A DNA stretch of 64,000 nucleotides from Lottia gigantea (GCF_000327385.1 NW_008707797.1:3791540-3855539); one strand, 5' to 3'. Shown: positions 51,101-62,496, counted from the stretch's first letter. The notes: generated by a model not told the origin, from the sequence alone. Program-made: numbers and translations.

Positions 51101-54100
51101 CTGAATGTCACGCGCAGATGATGACTTGGTTGTTTCTACCAGTCCTGTCTACTCTTCCAGGCAATATTTGTGATTTAATGTGGTAACAAAGTTCAAAAAG
51201 TTTGAAAATTTTACATTATTGGTCAGTGGCAGATTTGATCAAGGTTTGAACAATTCTTGCTCAAATTTTGTAGATTATCAATCTTAATAATAATGCTTTC
51301 TGTTACAAAGTCCTAGAAGAATTTTCACAAAACGCAGATCATTGAAAAAAAAAAAAAAAAAAACAGATCCATCACTATAGTTAGTACCAGTCCTAATTTA
51401 CCAATTCTTGTATATTTCCTGGAATTCCAGAACCACATGAAATAAAGACCACACAACCACTATAATGAGGTCCATGGTACCAAGGTGAATAATAGTTTTA
51501 TTAATTACATTCTACTAATTAACAGCACCATCTGTTTCACTAATTATTAATGGTGGAAATGATACTATAAATAGATTGTCAACTGGTTAGGTGCAAGACT
51601 ATTGATTTTGAAGGCGGTTCACTATAGCAGGCTTTATATTTATGGTGAAAGTTATCACAACGCTGTTGATTCATGACTGTCATGTTATTTTTACTCAGTC
51701 ATTTTGACATAAAAATTAATTTTTATGAAGATACAATATTTTGACAGGCAATGTTTAGGGATATGCTTTTCTTCTTATTCATTTATCAAAGTTATTTTTC
51801 ATAATTTTTGATGCATTTGATGACTGAAAACTTTTAGATGAAAAGAAATGAAGAAATCATCGAGAAATCCCCCAAAAATGATGGCTATAAATTTTGTAAT
51901 TTCATAAACTCTTATAGAACTACAAAACTAAACTAAACTACAAGATGGATAGAGTTCATACATTATAAGCTTACTAAGTAAAAGTAAACAAACAATATAT
52001 GTAGCAGTATATCAATTTCCAAGGTGAAATATCCAGGATTTACTAGAGCATGAAAATATTTCAGACCTCTCTGTAGACTAGAATAGTAAATACATACATA
52101 CATAAATAGAACAATAGGTGAAGGATATGCTTAACTGAACATTTTGGACAATCAAAAAGTAATAAGTTATGTCTTCACTCTATTGTACTATTAAACATTT
52201 TTACACCTTTTACTGTATCTAGCTTAAAGCTATTGTTGAATTTATGGCATAACATTTATCATATTAACTTATTAGTCTTATCTCATGCATATATATATAT
52301 GCATCTTAAAGACTGTAATTAAGTATTACAAATAATAGACAATATTATGCAATAATACTTAGTAATAGTAATAGTCCTGGGTATAGTTGATAATTTTCCA
52401 TAGTATAGTTTGGGTTGAATGACACCAAAATGTGTTAAATCATGTTCTTGCAATTAGCATTTTTGTTGATCCTAGCGATTCTTTATGATGAACTGAAGAA
52501 GTGATATTCTGCAAATAACAGTGACATTAAAGATAATATTTCAGTTGAACATGCATAATATTAACTTCCTTATTTAATGACCTCATTGTAAAGACAGTCT
52601 TAGGGTATACAGATACAGGTAATGTGTTTGAATGTGTCACAATATAAAAGGTATACTGATATAATGAGTGGGTGGTACATACTATCACTTGTTTGTCAAC
52701 CTTCAACATACTTCACCAATATTACAGTCTTATTCACTTTCTTTTAAACTTGTCTAACCTTCTTAAAAAAATTAGTGTTTTTATTTCCCCATAGGCAATT
52801 GATTCTTCTACATTTACTAACTTACTACTACGTACACACAAGATACCAAAATGCTTATTTTTAAACTCATAAAGAAAATGCAACAAGGAGCAATTATTCT
52901 CAGATTCAAGGCTTTTTTGCAATGAGGGCATAACAGTACCAAGCATAATCTATCTTTTTGATCACCTGGTTTACCATTATAGTGGCTAGTGCATTAATTT
53001 CACTAATAATATTGTTATCTATAGTTGATAGAAAGATGAAAGTAAAAGTAGTAAAATAAGACAATGACTCATAAATAAAATATATATTCAGCATAAAATC
53101 TGTTAAACAGAAAGACAATGAAACAGATCATAAAGTTTTACCTTCATTAATAATTACTATAGCTATATTGTGAGGTCTATAAAACTATTGTAAACAGGTA
53201 TTAAATATCTAAAACAATGGGTGTTATTATTGTAAGGTACCTTCTGTTTCTGACAGACTTACAGTCTCCTGTAGATCTTTGGTCCATAACAAGGTCAGAT
53301 TAGATGCTGTGTTATAAAATATAAGCTTTAAGTTCTGTCAGTTCTATCTAAACTGCTTGTGAATTTAATCTCTAAAATATTGTTTCAAGTAGCATATTCT
53401 AAGGCTCTTTTATACACTAAAATATAAAACAACAGACTTTTTGGCCCATAAACTCAGACAAGTGTAAACAATATATCCTTTATCCTTGTTAAACAGTTAC
53501 AAATTTTATTGCAGAATTTGTCATCATAAATAGTCGCACAACCCAAATATGGCAGTACAGAAAATATATTTCACAAAAACGTATATTGAGTCATCTTATG
53601 GCCCTGCTGTTTGAGGCTTATTCATGGCCATCTTTAACTGGAAATGGTACCTGTATTGGTGGGGGCAGCTTTCAACACTGGGATTTACATAATGAGCAAG
53701 CTCACTGAACATGATCAAATAAGCTTCTATGATCTCATATTTACCTGCGAATACACATACAAATCTATTTTCAATGTGACATAGTGAAGAACATAACTCA
53801 AGTTTAATGAGAAAAACCTAGTCAATATAAATCAATAGATGTACAATACAAAGATAATAAGATGAACAGGCTATTGAATGATGTGTTAATATTTACATAG
53901 GCCTGTGAATGGAAAACTCCCAACCAAACTCAGGTATTTTTTATTAGAATAAAAAGGTTGACAGAGGAATAAAATGTAATATAATAGTGTGGGCTGTAAT
54001 ATTATAGCCATTTTGTAACAAGACACTTCTATTTTTCTACAAATTAGACTTGTATTCTTTAACATATTTAAGCTATCGGTTTTTAGTACCAGTATTTTAA

Positions 54101-57100
54101 ATGTTGAAAACATCTGTGATGAAACCTTTGGCAACTGGAAAAGTGGGTCAAGAAGGATGCAAATATTTTGGATGTAAAAGATAACTTGAGAAACAGATAA
54201 CAATATAAGGAGTTGTCTTTGATGACTCTAAAAACAGAAAAAATATGCTGATAGTTAAGTCACATCCACCACCATGATTTGGAACTGGATGTCCTTGAGA
54301 TCAAACATGGTGCATAAATAGTATCATGCCACTTTCTTTCTTTTTCCTTCCTCGGTCCCTGAACACATCTATGCCTAATCCCTTCTTCAGTGCTGACAAA
54401 GGGGATGAGCGATCATTGGTCACTGTTCCTCAAAAAATAAAAATTTGTCATCAGTGTGGAAATTTTCTATTGAGGAAATACCATACTTAAATGTCAAAAT
54501 ATGCAACAGGACTTACAGAGTTCAGAGGTCGTTGTATACATCTGTCACAGGTAAATTTCCAAGTCAGTTCCTTGTTAAATACCGGTATGTCAGATGAATG
54601 TTGAATTATGAAGTTTTTAAATATGTTAAAAAAATATATAGTTTTTAATATTTGTAAATATGTCAATCTAATCCATCAGTCTGTCATCTTGTATAGAAAC
54701 CTGATATTATTCTTATTGTGTTACCATGGTGATTACATATTTAAAAAAAAATCATATTTATTAGTTCTCTCATCAATTAGGTTTGTCTAGAACTAAAGAC
54801 ACAAAACTAATATGCACACTATTATATTCAAAGATGTGATATATCAAGATAAAGTTACTGCCAATCTTGATCTTCTTTTAGTTCTGAAAATTCTCAAAAA
54901 CAGCATTGTTGTTAACTAATTGCAATGTTGGAAATGATCATGATAAACAAAATGCAAATTTGTAAGCTCTACTTTTACACAAATGTATAATCAATAAATC
55001 CAAAGCTTATTTTAGATTCAACTGATAACATGTAAAACTAATGTAGGTCAAGTTATTTTATGCCTCAATAAATATGAAAGGGAGAACCATGTGATTAGAA
55101 TTAATTTTATATAGGTGTATGAGATGGTTGTGTTTAAATTCATAACCTTATAGAATAGTAAATAATATCTTGTATTCTTACATGGGAAAGTGAGCTGAAG
55201 AAAAACTCACACACTGGGTTTAAGATAAAATTTACTACAGAAAAAACAACCGACATTAAAGGGCAAGCCTTATATGTAAGTGTTACTATCCTGTCTTGCC
55301 GACCAGATTTACTAGTGCCCGTATTGAGGTCTACTTCAAACATACAATTTAAATGTGTTTGTGCAAATTCTATTCATTAAATAAACTACTAAAATGTCAA
55401 TTTGCCAGCTAGATGACCATATTTTTGATGGAACAGTTTGGCCTTGTATGGTAGGACTGCAAATGCAATGCTACTAGTCTTTTAGCTGCTACTGTTTTAC
55501 CATTCTGAAATAGTCTTGGAGCACTGTCAACATAGTGATTCCTGCAGGATGAGCAAAGTGCAAGTAGACTCAAAATTGACAACTCATCCAACAGATTCAA
55601 AATGGCTGTATTAACTAGGGTTCAGTTCAAGGCCAATAAACTTTTTCAAAAGCTTATTCAATGTTAATGTAAAAATATAAAGATTTATCATAAAAGAATG
55701 TTTTTATTGACCAGGGTCTGAAAATAGTTGACAATTTCTACCAGTGAGTCATTGATAATGTTATTATTCATGATAGTCCAGATGTTACCTGTGTCTACAA
55801 TATCTATACAATAACTCTACTATATACAGTACTGGTTCTGGTGGTTTATTATATACCAGTATGACCTAATATTGCTCATACAGCAATTGTTATACATGTG
55901 ACTATGACTGATCCAAACAAGAAACCTTAATGCATAAGATTTATGCATACAAGGGGCTGGTGTGTATCATGACAAAACTAATCCTACTAGTTCTCAGCTA
56001 GAGCATTCAACTCTACTATACAGGTAGCTTAATATACCAGTATAACCCAATATTGCTCATAAAGCATTTGTTATTCTTGTGACTATGACTGACCAAAAAT
56101 CAAACAACCACAGACATTTAATCAACAGGCTTTGAGTGTCAAAGCACCCTTCTACTGGTTCTAGGCTGAAAAGATTCTTGGCTTAATCTGGAACTTGATA
56201 ACACTACCCAGTTATGAGCACAATTCTTTCAAATTTCAATATCGATATACCGGTAATCAATATTTGTGTGAGAGGAATCTATGAGTTGTTTGCTCTAGGC
56301 TCAACTCCTTTCAAACACCCTAAAAGAATTTTAACATCAATCCAATGAGAGTATCAAACACAATTGACAACTGTAGAGCACTAGACCTAATTGATTTCAC
56401 ACTGTAGTGAACAGCCAACAAAAAATCTCATAGGGCTAATAGTGAGTAGGTTACTGACCAGGGTATTAGCTTGTAGTGAACATTGACTTCAGGTCAATGA
56501 ACATTCTATAAACAACAACATAAACATCTATTGTTATATTATTATACTGTTTATCACCTATCCTATAATAAATAATATCAGGGGTCTATCAGATGTTTAA
56601 GCTATGAAATCTATAGCATACTATAGGTGGGTCTAAAAAAAATTAATATTAGTTTCTTAACTTTCTAAAAAATGTTAAAAAATTTGAGCCTAAAATGATA
56701 AACTGTGAACAGCAAGAACAACCAGATTCTAATCATATTCAATCTACAATTGCAATAAGCTTACATACCGTATTATATTACATATTATGCAAGATTTTTC
56801 AGTGTTCATTATAATGACTGTATTAAATTTTTTGATTCCACAAAGATGTGAAAATTGCATGTGATGGTGCTATTGTGGATTTAATTCCACTCTGTAGTGT
56901 AGTGTATGTAATTACTAATTAGCAAGCTAATGCCAATATTCAATATTAATGTGACTTTGATAATCCAAGGACTATTATAATTCCCGTTCATTGCTATTGT
57001 CAGTATTTTGAACTCAAGCTGAAGGCAAATACCAATGTATGTGATATGCAATGCCTCTGTTGGCAGGAAGTTGTAATGTAGTCTACACATGCTGTTTGAA

Positions 57101-57466
57101 TGTTGCTCTGTGTTTCGCCTTGTTATTGTTTTGTTTGAGTCAGGCAAACCCATGTCAAACTTGATATTACTAATTCTATTTAAGGTTATTTGAAATCTTT
57201 GATAAGCCTATAACAACAAAGTTACAGTAAAAGTAATCAACAGTTTTCAAAGATAAAAAGATAAGCTCTTTATAGACTGTAAACAAACCGGCTTGTTCGA
57301 CACCGGCTCCTCCATTCGTCTGACAAAGCAGAAAATATGCAAAAACACAACAATTTCTTACCTTGAAAGCCAAACTTATTGGGTCTGAATCGTCGAGAAA
57401 TCGGATACTGCAGGAATATTCCGTTTGCAGGTCAGTCTTGCTAGTCTTTTTCCGGAACATAGACAT
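21116..57466 (-). CDS. FERM-domain protein with C-terminal membrane anchor (FRMD3/FRMD5-like)
   Basis: Eighteen coding exons were read: 57466-57362, 34840-34736, 34428-34386, 34044-33966, 33316-33219, 32898-32778, 32587-32500, 32321-32169, 32044-32018, 29530-29510, 27714-27626, 27296-27150, 26823-26735, 25829-25809, 24403-24374, 23740-23678, 22562-22527 and 21732-21116. All joins are GT-AG and in frame, giving 643 aa if every exon is used. F1 and F2 lobes: [43 protein letters not shown]3 lobe: [35 protein letters not shown]-adjacent segment SKFRFSGR follows. The C-terminus has an acidic linker (DDDDDD), a Cys-rich stretch and one hydrophobic helix at about 583-604, then a 38-residue tail. FRMD3 and FRMD5 share this layout; they link membranes to the cortex. 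The family is firm, the exact orthologue is not. The gene is divergent from IDNK. Confidence 0.88.
22130..22325. repeat. GAT-rich microsatellite in the last intron of the FERM gene
   Basis: Interrupted gatgat runs occur at 22,137-22,160, 22,230-22,255, 22,265-22,280 and 22,300-22,325, mixed with gatcatgat words. It is simple repeat only. Confidence 0.85.
23190..23515. repeat. Palindromic MITE-like element, arms about 115 bp or longer
   Basis: The left arm (ggattgtaagtagg, ttatgtgtatcagggacac, tgatagcatcaattt, ggttcctgcaattctac) is mirrored by the right arm read in reverse (ggattgtaaaatgag, ttatgtgtatccgggacac, tgatagcatcaatttt, ggttcatgcaattccac). Mirror symmetry continues weakly through the centre (tgatgtcat against atgacatca), so almost the whole element can fold on itself. 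It lies in an intron of the FERM gene. No protein is encoded. Confidence 0.8.
26015..26112 (+). repeat. Single arm of the palindromic MITE-like family
   Basis: aaagggattgtaagg, ttatgtatatctgggac, aaagcattgatttgcacc and attccag appear in the same order and spacing as one arm of the element at 23,190. A weaker possible copy is at 43,955-44,060. Confidence 0.6.
27839..27905. repeat. Small hairpin in an intron of the FERM gene
   Basis: TCTCTGATTGG at 27,851-27,861 pairs exactly with CCAATCAGAGA at 27,881-27,891, with a 19-nt loop. The AT-rich flanks add weaker pairing. It also gives two inverted CCAAT boxes. Function unknown. Confidence 0.5.
30060..30425. repeat. Degenerate 25-28 bp minisatellite in a FERM-gene intron
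   Basis: About a dozen units of gagatgagctcttgtttacg with ggctca or t(c/g)t(g/c)a linkers. The centre (30,110-30,270) is well conserved and both ends decay. Each unit carries GAGCTC. Confidence 0.9.
31165..31212. repeat. GATAAT/GATGAT microsatellite
   Basis: Imperfect gataatgat repeats within an intron of the FERM gene. Confidence 0.8.
34889..34978. repeat. 90-bp element with 14-bp terminal inverted repeats
   Basis: CTGTGTTTCCACTG at 34,889-34,902 is mirrored by CAGTGTAAACACAG at 34,965-34,978 with one mismatch. It lies 49 bp from the exon 2 acceptor of the FERM gene and looks like a tiny non-autonomous DNA element. Confidence 0.5.
36249..36425. repeat. Tandem duplication of about 105 bp
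   Basis: Two copies start with agctatcaatgtctgt near 36,249 and agctatcagaaatgtctgt near 36,352. Both continue through tttttgag, actgactgtagctta, agttagggtgt and atctt. They differ by scattered substitutions, so the duplication is not recent. Confidence 0.85.
36470..36575 (+). repeat. SINE-like repeat copy
   Basis: gaccttgaataagttatt, actgacccagctg, gataatccag, aattctaagaggc appear in the same order as in the copy at 40,140-40,345. Confidence 0.5.
39026..39138. repeat. 37-bp tandem repeat, three copies
   Basis: The unit is agtgttagaagtttagaccc plus taggatatcctagaaac. It contains the perfect palindrome CTAGGATATCCTAG. The third copy is diverged and cut short. Confidence 0.9.
40140..40345 (+). 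repeat. SINE-like repeat, most complete copy
   Basis: The left part has gtgtgttctaatccagatc, which resembles a tRNA B box (GTTCRAATCC). It is followed by ccgatcaccttgaata, agtcgacccagctgg, tatggataatccagg, atgccacgaggtctggcc and atccttgtaaaa. The body matches the copies at 3,940-4,195 (reverse), 7,131 (reverse) and 36,470. A tRNA origin is inference, as a clear A box was not found. Confidence 0.5.
42719..43025. repeat. Duplicated intron block about 226 bp apart
   Basis: ggattgcaaaataaacag, tgattcca(c/t)ccaattgt, aacaaactct and tagaatcgtg occur at 42,719-42,783 and again at 42,945-43,023 in the same order. Confidence 0.8.
46888..46915. repeat. ATTC microsatellite
   Basis: Short run of cattcattcattcattcat. 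Confidence 0.85.
47842..48027 (-). other. Small open frame with three 27-bp repeats; coding status doubtful
   Basis: A 61-codon frame from ATG at 48,027 carries TEEEHSIKT twice and a third partial copy, then ends with an acidic SSPKEEEE. The DNA (ttcttctgtagtcttgatac repeats) explains the peptide repetition. It has no recognised domain, no promoter or splice evidence, and lies inside intron 1 of the FERM gene on the same strand. It does not fit as an exon. Confidence 0.2.
50640..50774. repeat. Fold-back element with about 33-bp inverted ends
   Basis: The left end aatagacgatgtacggtg, cagtgtacgatgc is mirrored by the right end gcatcgtacaccaca, ctggacattgtctatt. The whole is 135 bp and encodes nothing. 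It looks like a small non-autonomous DNA transposon remnant. Confidence 0.65.
51345..51363. repeat. A19 homopolymer
   Basis: Uninterrupted run of A in intron 1 of the FERM gene. No retroposon body was recognised upstream. Confidence 0.9.
55848..56105. repeat. Duplicated block of about 80 bp
   Basis: ataccagtatgacctaatat, tgctcatacagcaattgtta and tgtgactatgactga near 55,852-55,912 recur with changes at 56,032-56,092. Confidence 0.8.
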
Positions 57467-57939
57467 TGTCTCCGGTTTACAGGGAAATCACACGAAAAAA
57501 ACGGCCTGTAAATTGATAAAGTAACGCTATGGAGGCATCCAAAATTCAATAATGATAATAACTGACGTTAGGTGGCGGTAGTGTACGTCACGTGACTCGG
57601 TTATTAACAGGTGCCCGGTCATTATAACACACCCCTTTCATCTAGCCGCTAGGTATATTAATAGGTGTTTCTATATATTTTAGTAAGTGTAGGTCAACAT
57701 GAGTAACAATTAGCACGTAAATAACACTTTTTACAACCGTTAAAAATTAAGATTTTAAGATAAAGTCACATAGATTGACACATCATGTTGCAATATGAGA
57801 TAATACACGTTTATTCATTTTATATCAGAATGACTGATAGTCCAAAACTATTCAGTTAGTCAGTCTGGAAGGGAGTCGAAGTGATTAATTTGGAACTTTT
57901 ATTCCGTAGTTTTATTCTAACATCTGGTTTTGATTCAGA
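57467..57939. promoter_or_regulatory. 473-bp bidirectional promoter between the FERM gene and IDNK
   Basis: The start codons face away from each other. The interval is less AT-rich than its surroundings. It contains TGACGTTA at 57,563, TACGTCA at 57,584 and the palindrome GTCACGTGAC at 57,587-57,596. No TATA box is placed convincingly for either side. Confidence 0.5.
57587..57596. promoter_or_regulatory. GTCACGTGAC E-box (CLEAR/USF type)
   Basis: Exact 10-bp palindrome identical to the CLEAR consensus bound by TFEB/MITF and also a strong USF site. It lies 121 bp upstream of the FERM gene ATG and 344 bp upstream of the IDNK ATG, and it overlaps a CRE half site. Confidence 0.5.
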
Positions 57940-59802
57940 ATGATTTACGTCATCATGGGCGTGTGTGGGTGTGGAAAGTAAGATTTTTTTTACATTTTCC
58001 TTGAATTTGAAAAATGTGCAAACTAAACACAGCATTGATAATCATTGTTTCATTAATAAATTATGTTTGAAGAAGTATTTTTGTATCCTATCAATCGAAG
58101 GAAATAGTTGACAAGCTTTTTTCCTCAATAAACAAGACGAGTCAGCCAACAGCCGCTACGACCAGTGTCGTATAGAGATACTATTATTATACGACACTGG
58201 ATACGGCTAGATTCAATTATTGTCGTCTTATTTTTTTATATCAAGCATAGTACAGTTATCTCCCATTAATTTAAACATTGGTAAATCAACCCTCATTTGA
58301 TATTAAGATGTACATATTAATTGTTTCAGTGTCTAAAACACCTAATAATTGTTTAAATACAATTGCAGATATAACAGTAAAATATAGCGATCGTTTCAAA
58401 TATACAAGTCCAGGTTTTGATAATATACCAGATGGTGGACTGAACTTTAATAAAAGAAGGTCCACTGTCATGTCCATCGACCAGAAGGGACGGTTACAGG
58501 CTGTAACACAAATTCTTGCAAAATGTCCCTCATTGCTCTCGTTACATGGCGTTGCCCTTCCTCATTAGCCCATGAATCAGGTGCAGAAAAGAAAGTCGTA
58601 AAACAACATTTCATTCCATTCTTGACATATTACAACTGGCTAAATCCTGATTATTATATTTCCAGGACATCAGTTGGAACATGTCTTTCTGAAAAGGTGA
58701 TTTAATTGTTTTTAATATATTTTACGTTTCAAAATTACCAATTTTGGGAGAATGAGTAATAAATATAGAAAATGATTGCATCTCCGAATGCCACCTACCC
58801 CTTCTCAAGATCTGGAGCAGTCGTTAATTTGCACTTGTATTGTCATTGATATCACATACAATAGATGGTAAGCTGAAGAAAAACGATGCTTTATAGGTAG
58901 GAAATATAATGTCTCATTAACCATATTATTTCAGTTGAATTGTGAATTCCGCGATGCCGACAGTTTTCATTCTGAGGAAAATAAAAGTAAAATGGCGAGT
59001 GGAACACCTTTAACCGACCAGGTATAGCTGCTTATGTCTTTTTAAAAAACTATTATCAATGTCTCGCATGTAGGTGTCGCTTTTCAGATCGATTTGAATT
59101 ACCATATCGCGTCGAAAAAGAGACCAGATTGATGGTAAACATATACATATATGCGAATTTTCGGGGAATAATGCAATGATTTACACGATTTCCGTTTCAC
59201 TCGTTTCAGGACAGAATTCCGTGGTTAACAGCAATTCACAACTATATCACAGAGTACGTACCTATTGTATTTTACAATTTGTTATAGTACTAGTAGATGT
59301 TACAGATCAGAGGTCTCTCAATTGGCGTCGTTAAGGCTTGTATCACACCAACCACGACAGTGTTATATAATCAGATCGAGCGCATTTCCTTATTCTCAAA
59401 TGCCTAACAAAACGAGAAACAGGATTGGATATAGGGTTTTTCGAAAGACAGATTTTCATAGCTTCATTCAGATTTCAAGACGTTTTATATTGTAGGAAAT
59501 GTAGAAATGACGAAACCATGGTAGTCACTTGTTCAGCATTGAAGAAATCTTACAGAAACATTCTAAAGTCGGGAAATCCAGATAATGCTAGCGCTTCTGA
59601 CACAAGTTTTAAACTGATATTTCTGAAAGGGGATGAGGACATTCTCTTAGAGAGACTTCAATCCAGAAAAGGACATTTTATGCCTGCGTCCATGTTAAAA
59701 TCACAGTTGTCTACCCTTGAAGAGCCTAATGATGATGAAAACTGTTTGGTGGTTGATATCAGAACTCCTGTTAATTGTATTGTGGATACTATTTTAAGTT
59801 AA
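57940..59802 (+). CDS. IDNK: Gluconokinase, five exons, 168 aa
   Basis: Exons 57940-57977, 58666-58696 (only 31 nt), 58935-59021, 59210-59253 and 59496-59802 join in frame with GT-AG introns. The product phosphorylates D-gluconate with ATP to 6-phosphogluconate, feeding the pentose phosphate route. Seen motifs: Walker A GVCGCGKT at residues 7-14, split by the first intron; DADSFH at 30-35; DRIPWL at 53-58; TCSALKKSYR at 78-87; and the lid GHFMPASML starting at 126, all in family order. The length is slightly under human IDNK (187 aa). The P-loop has Cys where bacterial enzymes usually have Ser (GVSGSGK), which still satisfies GxxxxGK[ST]. AATAAA overlaps the stop region at 59,801. It is divergent from the FERM gene. 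Confidence 0.93.
58151..58208. repeat. Strong hairpin in IDNK intron 1
   Basis: CCAGTGTCGTATA at 58,162-58,174 pairs perfectly with TATACGACACTGG at 58,188-58,200 across a 13-nt spacer. AGCCG at 58,151 pairs with CGGCT at 58,204, extending the stem with a small bulge. Confidence 0.75.
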
Positions 59803-62480
59803 TAAATGATCTTTAATCACTAGCACCCTATGTCTCAAAGTACGTCCTACCAAAGGGTCCACTGTGAAAGTTAAAGGGATAATAGGGATTGAAAGGCGAT
59901 ACCGGGCCGACTTTCGGAAGCACTAATTGCTTTCCAGAAGATTTCTTTAGTGTCTCTTGGTGTTCTTTTGTAACTTTACAGGACGATTCTCCTGTAACCC
60001 CTACTGCTGGGGCTGCATGTTATAATACCAGTATAAATATTGTCGCCTCCCTTCGAAAAATAGGGTATAGACTACATCACGGTATCCTGTACAGTTTATC
60101 TATAAGTTTGTTGACTCAAGGGGTTTGTAATGGTAGCTACATACCCCCAGCTGGTGTTCAGGTGTCTGTAGGTCAACATGGCTAGTATTTCAAGATAGTG
60201 ACAGACATATGCTGAATATGTCTAGATTTACACGTTACCTCACTAACCACGAATGTTTTAGAAACAAGTGTGTGTACCGTCAACACTATACAATGTACAT
60301 GTATATATTTGTACCATTATGACGTCAGTGGTTCCTGTAATTCTAGTTCATTTTTCGGGTTCGGTTCATCTATGATAGTCCTGACTAAAATTCCAAGCTG
60401 ATTAATATTCTCGTTTGAATTAAATTATATTACATTATACGATATTATGACGTTTGGATGAAATCTGCCCTCAGATCAGGAAAGGTGCACATGGAAAAAA
60501 TTTCGAGGACTAGATCCCTTTAATTCATTTCACGTAAAGTGTGATAAAAATAGATTATTTACGACTTTGGATTTTCCACAATTGCAACACTAGCAGTCCT
60601 CGCGTGTCTTGTTGAGACAACAATAGGATACAATCAGACGCTTATAATAGATGAGAAGAAGAGGTAAGACATCTATTTTTTCACTTGCTCTGTGTAACAT
60701 TCCAAAAGGTTCCATTATTGTGACCCTTTTTACGCGTTGCAGCTTGAGGGTAATATACCATGGAGAACTCAAATAACCCTTTTTGACTTGCAGTAGCTTA
60801 TAAGTTCAGGGTAGGCTTTATTGTGACGATTTCACATTTTAGATTTAATGTCATTGTGCGGTTATGATGAAAGGATTATATCAATTGCGTCAAATAAAGT
60901 ATATGATTGTATTAAAAAAAACATTTGTTAGAATTAAACTGTAACTGCAGCTAGTAAATACAATCAAAATAGGTAAGGCTATATTATTATTTAATTAATA
61001 TTTTGTTATAATTAAGGCCCCGTTCCATATTAAATCTATTAGACATTATCTTTGCCAATTTACAACTATATCACGATATATAGAAGTTTAATATGATTAG
61101 TATACCTAGTGTACTTTGTCAACGGCATATCTTATTAATGAGATATTCAAGAGTTGAATCATATGTGACAGAATTGAGAATTGAGAGGCAATAGGACTTC
61201 AATTCACAATCATTTATTTTGTATGGTTTCAGTTTTCCATTGGAGTTCCATATTTAGCATATTAGACATCCTCTATTAAAGGCATCCCCAAGAACAAGGT
61301 TTGTTTTATGCATTGTGTATTACTTGCAATGTTAGTTTGATCTATTGATAATGGGATTACAAGTCTTCCTTTCTCTTGTGTAATCATAATACAGTTTTCA
61401 TCAGAAGATAAATATGTACAAATAACATATTTATTCAATGATTCATTCACATTACCATTTGAAATACGGTGAACCCCCCAGTTATGTGAATTGAGGTCAA
61501 GATGATTTATATTTTATACCAGTATGTCAACATTATATACAAACACCCTGACAAGGTCAACCCGAGTACTTTTAATCAAATAGTGAAGGAGATCTTACAC
61601 CTTTTAAAACTCCTTTATCACCAAGGACGGTTATCTGGATTAGCCTTTTCGGTGCTTATTAAACAAATGGTCGGGGTAAAACGCAAAATTTCCAATTTTC
61701 ATTATTAAATGTCGATGTCCTGATGGGTGGAATCTAAAAAAAGAGTCGCTATTTGTTACCTTAGCACAAATAGACAGAGAAAAGTAGGACATATTCACTA
61801 TATGTGTTTAGAACTTTGCATTTGAACTAAAATGATTTTAAAATGGAAAGGATAGAAGAGTGTTTAGATTGAAATTTCACAAGAGTTATTATTTCTCACG
61901 ACCCCATCATGCAACCAATGCGAACTCACTGACGTAGTGACGAACTCATTGACGGAGTGGCGAACTCATTGACGGAGTGGCGAACTCATTGACGTACTGA
62001 CGTATGTGGTAGCCCTGACTCCATACAAATATATCAACTCAAAATCATCACTATTGGGATAGGTTCTTTCCTGTTATTTCACGCTGATTAAGATTTTGTC
62101 GAGTATCAAATGTGGTGAACATCTTACTGGGGTTAGTCAATATCTCTTATCGAATACAATCACCGGGAGACATTCAACAGGTACCCTTACATAGGTTGGT
62201 ATACGGCAAATTGTTTAAGAAATAACCATAAAAGAATCACATTGTATATTCAATGTCACATTCTACCAAATACAACCAATCATTTTTTTCATGATAAACA
62301 AGCATTCCGTTTCCAGTTAAATGCCTACGAATATCGGTTTTTTCAGATTGTTGGCGGTCGGTTTAACGCGGCCCGACTGTAGCCAAAATGTTCTCTTCTT
62401 GTGACCATTTCTTCTAGAGAAGAATACCTTCAATAATAATACCCAATGCGAAGGTTGACCACCCCTGTTTATGTATTTCA
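59803..62480. other. Intergenic space between IDNK and the Roc GTPase gene
   Basis: No confident exon was found. An open frame at 59,889-60,185 has no recognised domain. 61,921-62,000 carries a 20-bp tandem repeat. The Roc gene promoter and 5' UTR exon must lie here or in an upstream intron, because its coding exon opens with an acceptor at 62,480. Confidence 0.5.
61921..62000. repeat. 20-bp tandem repeat, four copies, each with TGACG
   Basis: The unit cgaactcattgacggagtgg begins at 61,921, 61,941, 61,961 and 61,981. The two middle copies are identical; the outer ones differ (gacgtagtga, gacgtactga). Each holds a CRE half site (TGACG) spaced 20 bp from the next. Confidence 0.95.
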
Positions 62481-62496
62481 GCAATAATAATGAAAG

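Larger units (their letters stand above)
34841..57361 (-). other. First intron of the FERM gene, 22.5 kb, no host exon seen
   Basis: Between the exon coding [10 protein letters not shown] and the exon starting [10 protein letters not shown], no frame shows a recognisable domain or an in-frame spliced exon. The intron contains a 90-bp inverted repeat (34,889), a roughly 100-bp tandem duplication (36,249), a 37-bp triplicate (39,026), SINE-like copies (36,470 and 40,140), duplicated blocks (42,719 and 55,848), a 27-bp triplicate (47,932) and a fold-back element (50,640). Long first introns often hold enhancers, but none can be called from sequence alone. Confidence 0.8.

Noticed and set aside
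56881-57153. 90-codon minus frame just downstream of the first exon of the FERM gene
   Set aside because: No domain and no acceptor or donor fitting the FERM gene phase.
58278-58568. 96-codon open frame in IDNK intron 1
   Set aside because: No recognised domain, and it does not join in frame to the gluconokinase exons, which are continuous without it. It may be a relic exon of something unknown.
59889-60185. 98-codon frame downstream of IDNK
   Set aside because: No family resemblance, no splice context and mixed composition; treated as chance.
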